Assembly (NCBI RefSeq): GCF_030272615.1
Contig: NC_081411.1
Coordinates: 826,760,897-826,824,896, forward strand
Length of the DNA: 64,000 nucleotides
Source of the DNA: Cryptomeria japonica
Lineage: Eukaryota > Streptophyta > Pinopsida > Cupressales > Cupressaceae
Direction: 5' to 3'
Of this stretch, positions 55,487 to 64,000 are shown in pieces (the stretch's first letter is position 1; each line of letters opens with the position of its first letter). The notes under the pieces are model-generated. The model was not told the DNA's origin, made no database searches, and saw nothing but the letters and a program-made list of their open reading frames with translations. Both the position numbers and the translations under genes were made by a program.

Positions 55487-57140
55487 TGTACTTTGTATAA
55501 GAGAGGAGGGGATTTTAAGAAAAGCAGATAAAGACTAATCATCAATTATTTGTTGATAAATACCTTCAGAATCAGAAAGGGGCAATTTTCCTTTTGGTGG
55601 TGTAGTTTGGTCATCCTTTTCACAAGTGGACTTTACTCTGGCAGTGGTTTCTTCAAGATTTTCTCCATCACTACCTGACTAAGAGCTTATGTTTAGCAAC
55701 CTATCTATAGACTTAACTACTGATGTTTGAATAGAGGAAGAGGAAACTGCTCCATGTTCTCTATGAGATGAAGACTTCTGACTTTGAGAGGAGTTGACCT
55801 GTTGTTTCCATTTTTCGTTCAACTAGACAGATATTCTCCTTAATACCGGGGCAGTATGAATCGTTAGGTCTAAAACCTCTTCTCTAGATCAATCAACATC
55901 CAAAGAGACTGTATTAGCAATAGTGTGATACTCTGGGTCAATAATGACCTCATCTTCAGTAACATCATCGGGAACAATGAAGGAAACACCAAGGGTGTGA
56001 ATCTGCTATAAGGAGAGCCTCATATAACTCCTCTTGAATATTTCAACATCATCTAAACAATATTCCCAGAAATATTAAAGCTCAGGGTGATGCATATAAC
56101 CTTTGGCTCCATACAAATGGTGTCTCACATATCCTTCACTATCAAAGCTGCTTCTGGTTCGTAGGGACAAAAAAAATGGAACTTCTCTAGAAGTGTTCCC
56201 ACTTCCTTGGCAACACCATTAGATTTACAAGAAAAGACATTGTTGGACAATGAAAAAGAGTATCCCCTTTTCTCATATTCAAGTATTTCACATTTACTGC
56301 AGACATTTGGCTACAAACTTCTAAAGACAAAATATAATTAGAGGGAAAATGAGGCAATTTCAGTGGCTCTTTCTCAAAACCCCCAACTCTAAGGTATGAG
56401 AACCGGTCAAATTGGGTGTAAAATCTTCCAAATTTCATCACAAGTTTAGCAGAGACATGGAAATACTATAGGCTAGGGTTTCCTTCTAATTTTTTGACTA
56501 GGCTCATTGAGAACATATTATTAATGAATAAAAAAGCATGTATACCCTTCCGCAAGGTTAGTTGAGGAAATTTCCAGTAAATAGGTGCAAAAATAGGAGA
56601 AGGGTGATGCAACTCTAAACTTGACCAAGCAAACTCTTGACTAGCTAGGATGTAAACAAGATATGAGCACATATGAAAGACTAGGGACTGGCAAAAATTC
56701 CACAATTGCTCATTCAAATGAAAACTAATGATGGAGGCCCAAATAGTGAAACTTTGAGGAGCACAGATAGTAAGAATGAAATGACACATTCAGAATTTGA
56801 AAAAATTAGTAGAATTATTACCCACAACATGGTGCAAAAGAACTATAATCTCTACAACTTCATCTTTGAGATGCATTTTTTTAAGCTTGGTGGGCAACTG
56901 AGACTTACCACCCTTTTTTGACTTCAACCAATTTCTAGCTATACAATTCATGAAAAAGTTTCCATGCGAGCAAAAATATTCCTCTCTAGTTGAAATAGAC
57001 ATATTCTCAACAACTTATTTTTTCAAGGAGGGAGAGAACACGAGAAACGCTTTTGGGGTTAATTTTTGTGACTAGCTTACCACCTTCTGCCCAAATTTCC
57101 TAAGCTTTAGAGTTATATCTCTTAGAGAAGGCAACAACCA
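55487..57140 (-). pseudogene. Unknown repeat-borne ORF, copy 2, N-terminal part
   Basis: Minus-strand reading gives EYFCSHGNFFMNCIARNWLK, then LKKMHLKDEVVEIIVLLHHV, a TGA at 56790-56792 (Trp codon in copy 1), FTIWASIISFHLNEQLWNF, HMCSYLVYILASQEFAWSSL, LHHPSPIFAPIYWKFPQLTL, and YLRVGGFEKEPLKLPHFPSN. From about 56186 to 55487 the frame is broken. The hydrophobic, Trp-rich middle looks globular. No catalytic motif of known retroelement or transposase proteins is seen. It lies on the same strand as Gypsy-F, and copy 1 lies downstream of the Gypsy-F integrase, so it could be an extra sense ORF of that family. Confidence 0.6.
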
Positions 57141-57342
57141 AAGTTGTGTAGGGAACGACAAATGGAAAATTGGTTCCAAAGGCCAAACCACACTGAACAA
57201 TTTTCTCTCATAGTGGAGTTCTTTCTCCCACTTCTAGCTCCTGTAGAAAGGTTTCAAAATTCAATTACTTCGTCATCGTGTCCCGCACGACTTCATATGT
57301 GGCGACTGATTAGCAAAGTACTGTACACTCAGCATGTATTCT
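57141..57342. other. Unassigned spacer
   Basis: About 200 bp between the unknown ORF and Copia-3; no motif. Confidence 0.4.
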
Positions 57343-57787
57343 TGTGGGGGTTCGAGGCTGGGCCAAGACCCAGGAAAGCAGGTGAAGCTCACTGTGAGGG
57401 TTTGGGGGTGGTAGCCCCTGAAAGCAGGCGAAGCTTTCTACAGGGGTTCGGGGGCGGTAGCCCTTGAGAAAAAAAATTTTGCCAATTTTTTTGTTGATGA
57501 AAACCAACATTGTAATAAAACCCTAAAAAGGCCGACTTTGTTTGTTGCCCTAAAAATGCATGTTATAAGCGGCTGGGATACTTAAGGCATGGTAATGTTG
57601 ATGTACTATTTTTGCTGGATAATAAGAAAGATTGGATGGCTGTGTATGGTGGACGTAACCCATTCTAGGTGAACCACATTAAATATTTGTGTTATCTGTG
57701 TCCTATTTTATTCCTTTATCTTTTGTATTTAAATTTGCATATAATTGTTAGTTCATATTTGCTTCAGATCTGCTTGAAACCCTAACA
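57343..57787 (+). repeat. Copia-3 5' LTR (left end tentative)
   Basis: Probably starts TGTGGGGGTTCG and ends AACCCTAACA before the PBS, about 445 bp. It carries a twice repeated block of about 47 bp (GAAAGCAGGTGAAGC...GGTAGCCCC at 57373-57468). The left boundary is inferred from TG only. Confidence 0.6.
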
Positions 57788-57789
57788 TT

Positions 57790-57801
57790 TGATATCAAAG
57801 C
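57790..57801 (+). promoter_or_regulatory. Copia-3 primer binding site
   Basis: TGATATCAAAGC, the iMet-type copia PBS with one transition (TGG to TGA), two bases inside the LTR. Confidence 0.75.
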
Positions 57802-57847
57802 GAGGTTTTCTATAAATTGGCAGGACTTTTAGATTTGAGTGGGAGAA

Positions 57848-59138
57848 ATGGAGGAATCCAAATTCAAGGTCAAAAAGTTTAACAGCCAGAATTATCAATT
57901 ATGGAAAATACAGATGGAGAATTACCTGTATCAAAAGGATTTGTGGCGGCTATTAGAAGGAAACGCAAAGAAATCAACCACAATGTCAGATGAAGAATGA
58001 GACATTTTAGATAGAAAGGCACTGGGATCCATTCGATTGTGCCTTGCACCATCTATAGCTTTCAATATAACAGAAGCAAAAATGGTTGTAGACTTGATGG
58101 CGACATTAGCTAAGCTGTATGAGAAACCCTCAGCTTCGAAGAAGGTATTTCTTATGAAGCGTTTGTTTAATTTGAAAATGAGTGAGGAAGGGTCTGTAGC
58201 AGAGCATTTAAATGAATTTAATACAATTACCAATCAATTGTCTTCAGTAAAAATTACTTTTTCAGAAGAGGTTAGGGCTCTCTTGATTTTATGTTCTTTG
58301 CTAGAAAGTTGGAATAGCTTGGTTATGGCTATAAGTAACTCTGTCTCTAGAAAAAATACTTTGGTATTTGATGATATTGTTGGTGTTATCCTAAGTGAGG
58401 AAATGCGAAAGAAAAGCACAGGTGAGACTCCAACATCATCAAGTAGTGTTTTGAATGTGGAGAATAGAGGAAGATCAAAGGAAATAGGAAAAGGCCCTTG
58501 GAATGAGAAGTCACGAGGGAAGTCAAAGAAAGGACGCTCTCAATCTAGAGGAAAGAAAGATTGTTGGTACTGCAGAAAGCCTAGTCATCTAAAGAAAGAT
58601 TGTTGGTCTCGAAAAAACAAAGAAGGAGACAAAAATAAAAATGATAGTAAGGAAGACAATATTGCAAGTAATACTTTACAAGATGCTTTAATCTTATGTT
58701 TGGATAATGTTAATGATTCCTAGGTAATAGATTCTAGGGCTTCATTTCATGCTACACCCCATAGAAAATATTTTCTAGATTATGTTCAAGGTGATTTTGG
58801 ACAGGTATATTTGGGTGATGATGAGCCCTATCAAATTGTTGGAAAAGCAAAGATAAAGATCAAGTTGTAGAATGGAAATGACTAGTTTCTGCAGGAGGTA
58901 AGACATGTTCCTAATTTAAGGAGAAATTTAATTTCTGCAGGGCAACTAGGTAGTGAAAGTTGCATAGTTACCTTCTCAGACAGTATCTGGAAGGTCACTA
59001 AAGGATCATTAGTAGTAGCTAAAGGTGTGAAGGTAGGCACATTATATCTATGTATTGGTAACACTTACTCTACCTTAGCTGCTACAGATAAAGTTACTGC
59101 AGGGACAACAATTAGATGTTGCAAGAATAGATTCGATA
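57848..59138 (+). pseudogene. Copia-3 Gag and protease
   Basis: Starts MEESKFKVKKFNSQNYQLWK, a typical Tork/TNT-like copia Gag opening. TGA at 57998-58000 interrupts it, then LNEFNTITNQLSSVKITFSE and LVMAISNSVSRKNTLVFDDI continue. The basic region precedes the zinc knuckle CWYCRKPSHLKKDC (about 58563). After a TAG near 58721 the protease site reads VIDSRASFHAT, with Arg for Gly in D-S-G. PNLRRNLISAGQLGSE follows. A frameshift near 59120-59145 separates this from integrase. The usual role is particle formation and polyprotein cleavage; it is inactive here. Confidence 0.88.
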
Positions 59139-60011
59139 ATGTGGCACCATAGGCTTGGGCACATGAGTGAGAAAGGGATGAAAATCCTTCACTCCAAAAA
59201 TGTATTGCCAGGACTAAAGAAGATTGATTTAGAGTTCTGTGAAAACTGTGTTTATGGTAAACAGAAAAGAGTCAGATTTGTCAAGGTTGGGAAAGAGAAG
59301 AAGAGTGAGAAGTTAGAGCTTCTACATTCAGATGTATGGGGACCGGCTCAGGTATCATCTCTTGGTGGCTCTTGTTATTATGTTATTTTTATTGATGACT
59401 CAACCAGAAAAACATGGGTATGTTTCCTAAAACAAAAATCAGATGTTTTTGAAACTTTTAAGAAATGGAAAGCTTTGGTTGAGAATGAGACAGGAAAAAA
59501 GTTGAAGTGTCTCAGATCAGATAATGGAGGTGAGCATTGCATCAAAACATTTGAAGATTACTGCTCCTTAAATGGGATTCAAAAGTAGAAGATAGTTCCA
59601 GGAACTCCACAAGAAAATGGTGTGTTAGAGAGAATGAATAGGACTATCATGGAACGTGCGAGGAGCATGAGATTGCATGTTGGATTGCCCTTACATTTTT
59701 AGGAAGATGTTGTACATGCTGCTGTCTATTTGATAAATAGAGGACCTTCAACCCTTTTGGATAGTGGTATTCCAGAGGAGGCATGGATTGGTAAAAAGGT
59801 AAATTATTCTTTTCTGAAAACCTTTGGTTGTGAAGCTTTTGTCCATGTTGATAAAGAAAAGACAACCAAGCTTGATGCTAAATCTCATAAATGTACCTTC
59901 ATTGGATACGGGATAAATGAATATGGCTATCGGTTATGGGATTTTGAAAATGAGAAAATAATTAGAAGTAGAGATCTTATATTTAATGAGAACATTATGT
60001 ATAAAGAATAG
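59139..60011 (+). pseudogene. Copia-3 integrase (3' truncated element)
   Basis: LWHHRLGHMSEKG-type pre-integrase motif (from 59139), FCENCVYGKQKRVRF zinc site, LLHSDVWGPAQVSSL (Asp), LRSDNGGEHCIKTFEDY (Asp), TPQENGVLERMNRTIMERAR (Glu intact), then LKTFGCEAFVHVDKEKTTKL and CTFIGYGINEYGYRLWD. Stops at 59586-59588 and 59701-59703 are in the same frame. The element ends at about 60011, where Copia-4 begins; no RT or RNase H remains. Confidence 0.9.
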
Positions 60012-60013
60012 AT

Positions 60014-61693
60014 TGTTGGCATTATAACAGACAATAAGAGATTGTTGGCATTCCAATTACAATAAGAGATTGTTGGCATTTCAATAAGGATATTGAGAAG
60101 GTTGTTGATGATTATGGATATAATTGATTAAGGATGTTTACTATCTTAATATTATTATTTTGTCATTGATGTCAAGAAATTGATTTTCTAGTTTAGTATG
60201 ATGTTGCCATATCTTAAGAAGAATAATTTGAAGAGTATAAAGAAGTCAATAAAAGACACATAAAGATTGTGATGAATAAGGGGAGAAATAAGTTATTCAA
60301 TGGGAAACTATTACTGAGTTAGATAATGATGAGATCATGATATTTAGATTGTTTTGATATCCTACATATGATGTTGTTTGTAAGGATAACACTATACTAT
60401 GTTACCGAGCAAAGAACCTAGTCGGTAAATCCTAAGGAACCTAGTCGATAAACCCTAAGGTTATCGCTATCAGTTAATGAAGGCGGAATGTCTATCGAGT
60501 GAAGTTTAGTATTCACCGAGTTGCAACTGAGTAATAATAGAATGTATAGAATGAATAAAAGCATTATTTAATGAATGAAGCTGATGAGCTGGAACTAATT
60601 AAATGATTGGTAAGTCGTGCATCAAGTTTGTTAAAGAATCTATGGCAAAGTAAAATCAGCAAGAAGATCTACAGCTCAGATTGAACCGCAATACCCTAGC
60701 ACAAGTTCCAAGAAATATATGCAAGTTCCAAGGTGGAGTAAAACGTTTTCAGATCGAAGGATACTTTGAACTTAGTCAAGTTTGAAGATCGGATGGCTAT
60801 GATTGATCATAGGAAATGTGATCAAGGAGATTAAGCAGTTGGCAAATTGTTTATAAATAAGGAATCGTTGATGAACAATGTATGCGGGCAAGTGTAAGTA
60901 TAGGGATGCTACACAGTATTTACCGAGCACAGAAGCTTGAAGACCTGTTTGTGAAATAGAGTATAGAGCCCAGCAGAAGGACAAGATAAGTCCTATTACT
61001 ATATTGTATTAAGCAAATAAGAATCTGCTTTATCATTTTAGATGTGAAGTTGCAGATAGATTTTTATTACTGTTATTTTGTAAAGTGACAAAAAATGTCT
61101 TAACCAAGTGGACTTAACAATCTTATTTGTAAAACCCTCTAGCAAGGTGACATTCTGATTGAGTGTTTGAAATCCTTTAACAAGGTCACTTCTAACAAGG
61201 TGAGGATCCTAATAGATCTGAGGGAAATCCCTTAACTGGGTCACATCTAGCAATGTGTTTGTAATTTTTAACAGGATTTGCTTTTAACCGAGCATACTCT
61301 AGAAGAGTATATTGCTTAGTGGGTCTGAAATCCCACAATGGCTTTTCCCTATTTGGGTTTCCACGTTAAATCTGGTGTTATGAGTTTTATGTTGTTTATA
61401 TGCTTTTGAGTTTGCATGTTTAGCAGTTTTGGTTATATTACTGAAGTATATGTTACCGAGGTTGAATCTGTTGTTTTTATGGAAGGTAAAGTTTGTATGA
61501 TTCACCCCTACCCCCCTCTCATCTTATTAGCTTGGCATTTCTACTAAACATTTAGTATTAGAACTATCAATTGGTATCAGAGCTTTGGACTCTGGAAGAA
61601 AAAGTTTAAAGGTACTTGAGGCAAATATCCAAAGATGTATAAGAGGGATGCACCAAAGCTGAACAAGTCAAGTTTCTCTACATGGCAGAAAAG
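60014..61693 (+). mobile_element. Copia-4: 5' LTR and gag start of a Copia-2 relative
   Basis: LTR 60014 (or 60071) to 61569, PBS TGGTATCAGAGC from 61572, and the first 59 bases of gag from ATG 61635 (MYKRDAPKLNK-like), closely similar to Copia-2. It is cut at 61693 by Gypsy-C. The first bases of the LTR (TGTTGGCATT) occur three times, at 60014, 60043 and 60071. ACCGAG hexamers are present about five times. Confidence 0.88.
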
Positions 61694-63010
61694 TATTACT
61701 CAGCTTCCCAAGGTGGGTCCCATGGTTCTTTATCTCACAATGTCCCTCAAACCAATGTTTTTTCTCTCAGATCACTGAGCAAAATGGTTTAGGGATGGCA
61801 AATGCAAGAACAAGGGATGTTTTGATAGATTTTAGAATGAAATGCATCCTAAGCTATGCATGATTCTAGAAATGCAATAAACTAGATGATAAGATGACAA
61901 GGTTAGTATAAATACTATCCTAACATGATATATTTAGTCTATGATTAAGCTAAATGATAAAGAAAATATTCTAAACATACATATTTAGACTAATTTCTAT
62001 TCTAAAGAGAGGCTAAATGATGAGCATAAAAATGATATATGAGAGCTTGAATGTATTTGAGCATAAGTGTGATACTACAAATTTGGAGGATGATCAAAAT
62101 GGAGGAATGAGAGCTCTATTTATAACAAAAAGAGGGCAATGGATGGTTAGGATTAAATGATTTAATCAAGGGTTGAGTTTGAAAGTTGGGGATCCATGTT
62201 TGTAATTGGTACCAATGAAATGGTGGTAAGTGTCAACATAGGTTGGGTTGAGAGAAGGGGTTGGAGGTATTAAATGCCTGAGAAGACCTTATGGTTATCT
62301 AGAGGGTAAAGGTTAAGCTTAAGTTAGGTTTACCCATTGGATTAAGAGTTAATCCAAGGATAAACCTTTGTGCAAATGATTAAGAGATAATCATGGTCAA
62401 AGCATTAAAGGCTTGATGAGACCCTTGGGTTGGGTGAAGGTTGAGTTAAAATAAATTCTTTAATCATGTAAGAGGGTTTGAGTTAACCATTAATGGTTAT
62501 TGAAGACTTTGGGGAATTAAGTGGTTGAAGACTTGAAGCCTTTAATGGTTATCAAAGACTTTGAGGTTTTTGAGAAGTGACCTCCCTTTGCTTAGGGATG
62601 TGACAAAGTTTAGAAGATGGGTTAGGCTAATTAGAAGTGATTAGAAGGGTCTAGAAGAAATTAGGAATAGGATTTAGGATGCAAGTGGGAGATGTAGGAA
62701 AATGCAAGTGGGTGGAGGGATAATAGGATTTAATTGAATAAAATGATTTTCATTCAATTTGGTTGTAATTAAATAAATGAGATTTATTTAATTTAGGATA
62801 ACTATTTAATTAAATTTGAATTTAATTAAAAGTGGATAGGGGGGATTTAATTGAATAAAATGATTTATTCATTAAATGGGTATAGTGAATTTAATTTAAA
62901 TAAATTGAGTAATTTACTTAATTAAATAGAGGAATGTGGATAATTTAATTAAATAGAGAAATGAACATAAAATATTCATTTAGGAATATGGTCATTTTTA
63001 TACGTCTACA
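61694..63010 (-). repeat. Gypsy-C 3' LTR
   Basis: Ends ACGTCTACA. The outer end is placed where Copia-4 gag similarity stops (GAAAAG then TATTACTCAG), assuming a TG-to-TA change; a few bases of error are possible. A minus-strand TATA box TATAAATA is at 62117-62124. Confidence 0.8.
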
Positions 63011-63024
63011 TTTTGCCCCTCTTT
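63011..63024 (-). promoter_or_regulatory. Gypsy-C polypurine tract
   Basis: AAAGAGGGGCAAAA on the minus strand, identical to Gypsy-A. Confidence 0.88.
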
Positions 63025-63374
63025 GAAGTGATGTGTGTGCACATGTTATTTCAAAGAAAATGATGCATTATCATAAGTTATGATCAAATGCCATTTATGT
63101 GTCGCTCTTTTGATTTGCAAGTCATGCCTTGGATTTGATTTGATGGATGATGCCCCAGATTCAATTTTTTATGGTGATGCCCCCTCGGGAGAAGAATCAA
63201 TATTTTGAAATTTTTTTATTTAATTTGATGAGTTGCATATGATGTGTATGATTTCATTTATGTGAAATGTGTGTAAATTGATTCATCTCCCGATAATTTA
63301 TAAATTTTACGGTATAGGGGAGACCGCGACCACATTACAGGTCCATTTGGCTAACCCTAATTTCATTTTCCTCC

Positions 63375-63380
63375 TATAAA
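63375..63380 (+). promoter_or_regulatory. Antisense promoter TATA box inside Gypsy-C
   Basis: CTATAAAAGG, a consensus-grade plant TATA box, on the strand opposite to the element and 81 bp upstream of the ATG at 63456. AGACCGCGACCA at 63321-63332 lies 54 bp upstream of it. Confidence 0.7.
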
Positions 63381-63455
63381 AGGGGAAAAGGGCTTTAATT
63401 AGATTCATTTGTTCATTGTTGACTTTGGAGAAAGAAAATTTGGTCTGCAAAGAAA

Positions 63456-63530
63456 ATGCCTATTCCGTATCATAGACACCATTTCAAGTGCGTTCGGAGG
63501 TACCAGAGACCTGTAGCGTATGGACCACTA
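63456..63530 (+). CDS. Antisense gene exon 1 in Gypsy-C (25 codons)
   Basis: ATG at 63456 opens 25 codons (MPIPYHRHHF..., basic and aromatic) up to CTA, followed by GTAAGT, a perfect plant splice donor in phase 0. The arrangement equals exon 1 of the antisense mobile-domain gene of Gypsy-B (27 codons, GTGAGT, phase 0) and the remnant in Gypsy-A (26 codons, GTATGT, phase 0). The remaining exons would lie beyond the window. The three exon-1 peptides are not clearly similar in sequence apart from being basic, so the link is by architecture. Confidence 0.6.
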
Positions 63531-64000
63531 GTAAGTCAACATTTTTGACCCTCTTTTGATTTTTGATTTGGTCGTTTTTAGTCATTTTTGGATTTTTAAA
63601 GTTCGGTGTTAGCAGTTTAGCGCGTTTAAGTCATAGATTAGCGCATACAAAGTTTTAAGTAGCGCATCGAGTCGTTTATTAGGGTTGCATCCAAAATAAA
63701 TAGGGTAGCGCATAGGAAATATAGGTTAGCGCATAGACGTAGAATAGTGCATAGCGATAGTTGGGTAGCGCTTCAGGCCAGCAGGTTAGCGCGTAGGGTA
63801 GACCTAGCGCATAGGGGTCACAGGGGTTCGCATGGGTAAAGGGGTTTAGCACGTAGGGTTAACCTAGCGCATAGGGTCAAACAGGTAGCACCCAAGATGT
63901 ATAGATTAGCGTGTCGACGGAGTTTAACGCATAAAGTAGGTTAGGTGGCGCATGCGGGGAAAAGATTAGCGCGTAGAGTCAGTCTAGTACATAAGGTAAA
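63531..64000 (+). repeat. Putative intron 1 of the Gypsy-C antisense gene, with TAGCGCATAGGG repeats
   Basis: From about 63610 to the window end a degenerate unit of 12-25 bases based on TAGCGCATA or TAGCGCGTAGGG recurs at least 15 times. No ORF of interest. Confidence 0.7.

Larger units (their letters stand above)
61694..64000 (-). mobile_element. Gypsy-C: minus-strand relative of Gypsy-A, 3' end only
   Basis: 3' LTR 61694-63010 (about 1.3 kb) followed inward by the polypurine tract (63011-63024) and internal sequence that runs out of the window. In element orientation the LTR starts TGTAGACGTATAAAAATG; that of Gypsy-A starts TGTAGACACCTAAAAATG. The first internal kilobase shares several blocks with Gypsy-A (TTTCAAAGAA, ATGCCCCAGA, AGACCGCGACCA) in the same order. 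Confidence 0.85.

Noticed and set aside
57373-57468. Possible GC-rich plastid or rRNA fragment
   Set aside because: It is a short tandem duplication inside the Copia-3 LTR with no match I recognise to organelle genes.

Overview
The window is repeat DNA from a large plant nuclear genome. No host gene, rRNA, tRNA, CRISPR array or bacterial feature can be supported. Nearly everything after about 2.3 kb is LTR retrotransposon sequence, nested several levels deep, with LTRs of 1.2-1.7 kb, tRNA-type primer binding sites, polypurine tracts and plant Ty1/copia and Ty3/gypsy coding domains. The AT-rich background, nested long-LTR elements and decay by C-to-T stop codons suggest a gymnosperm such as a conifer; this is an inference, and no sequence here fixes the species.

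Layout. 1-1060 is a purine (GA) satellite; 1141-1245 is AT-rich; 1295-1468 holds four 49-bp repeats, each centred on a palindrome. 2335-3525 and 21451 to about 21755 are two parts of an old minus-strand copia element (Copia-1). Into its LTR went Copia-2 (3526-21445, plus strand, Sirevirus-like, TSD ACAAC), and into the 3' LTR of Copia-2 went Gypsy-A (9795-20025, minus strand, TSD CTATC), the youngest insertion, with two 1285-bp LTRs differing at about nine sites. 21785-23640 is a degenerate unknown minus-strand ORF (copy 1). Gypsy-D (23840-31670, minus) is a gag-protease-only element. Gypsy-F is an old minus-strand gypsy element: its pol lies at 32140-36337 and its gag at 49126-50577, split by Gypsy-B (36343-49120, plus strand, TSD AATAG, two 1660-bp LTRs). 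51620-57140 is a second copy of the unknown ORF, interrupted by a 2.6-kb element with 230-bp inverted terminal repeats (52901-55486). Copia-3 (about 57343-60013) is cut by Copia-4 (60014-61693), which is cut by Gypsy-C (from 61694, running off the window end).

How the parts fit. Gypsy-B encodes protease, reverse transcriptase, two RNase H domains and integrase but no recognisable Gag. Gypsy-D encodes Gag and protease but no polymerase or integrase. The two share the primer binding site, polypurine tract and LTR-end sequence, so they look like a complementary pair. Gypsy-B, Gypsy-A and Gypsy-C each carry, antisense to the element and just inside the 3' LTR, a TATA box 81-89 bp upstream of an ATG, a 25-27 codon first exon, and a phase-0 GT splice donor. 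In Gypsy-B this leads into a plant mobile domain (MAIN/MAIL-like) protein. Gypsy-F carries an archaeal-type RNase H between protease and reverse transcriptase rather than before integrase.

Almost all coding regions are broken, mostly by single in-frame stops consistent with C-to-T change and with few frameshifts. The exception is the intact 850-codon ORF of Gypsy-A, whose function I do not recognise.
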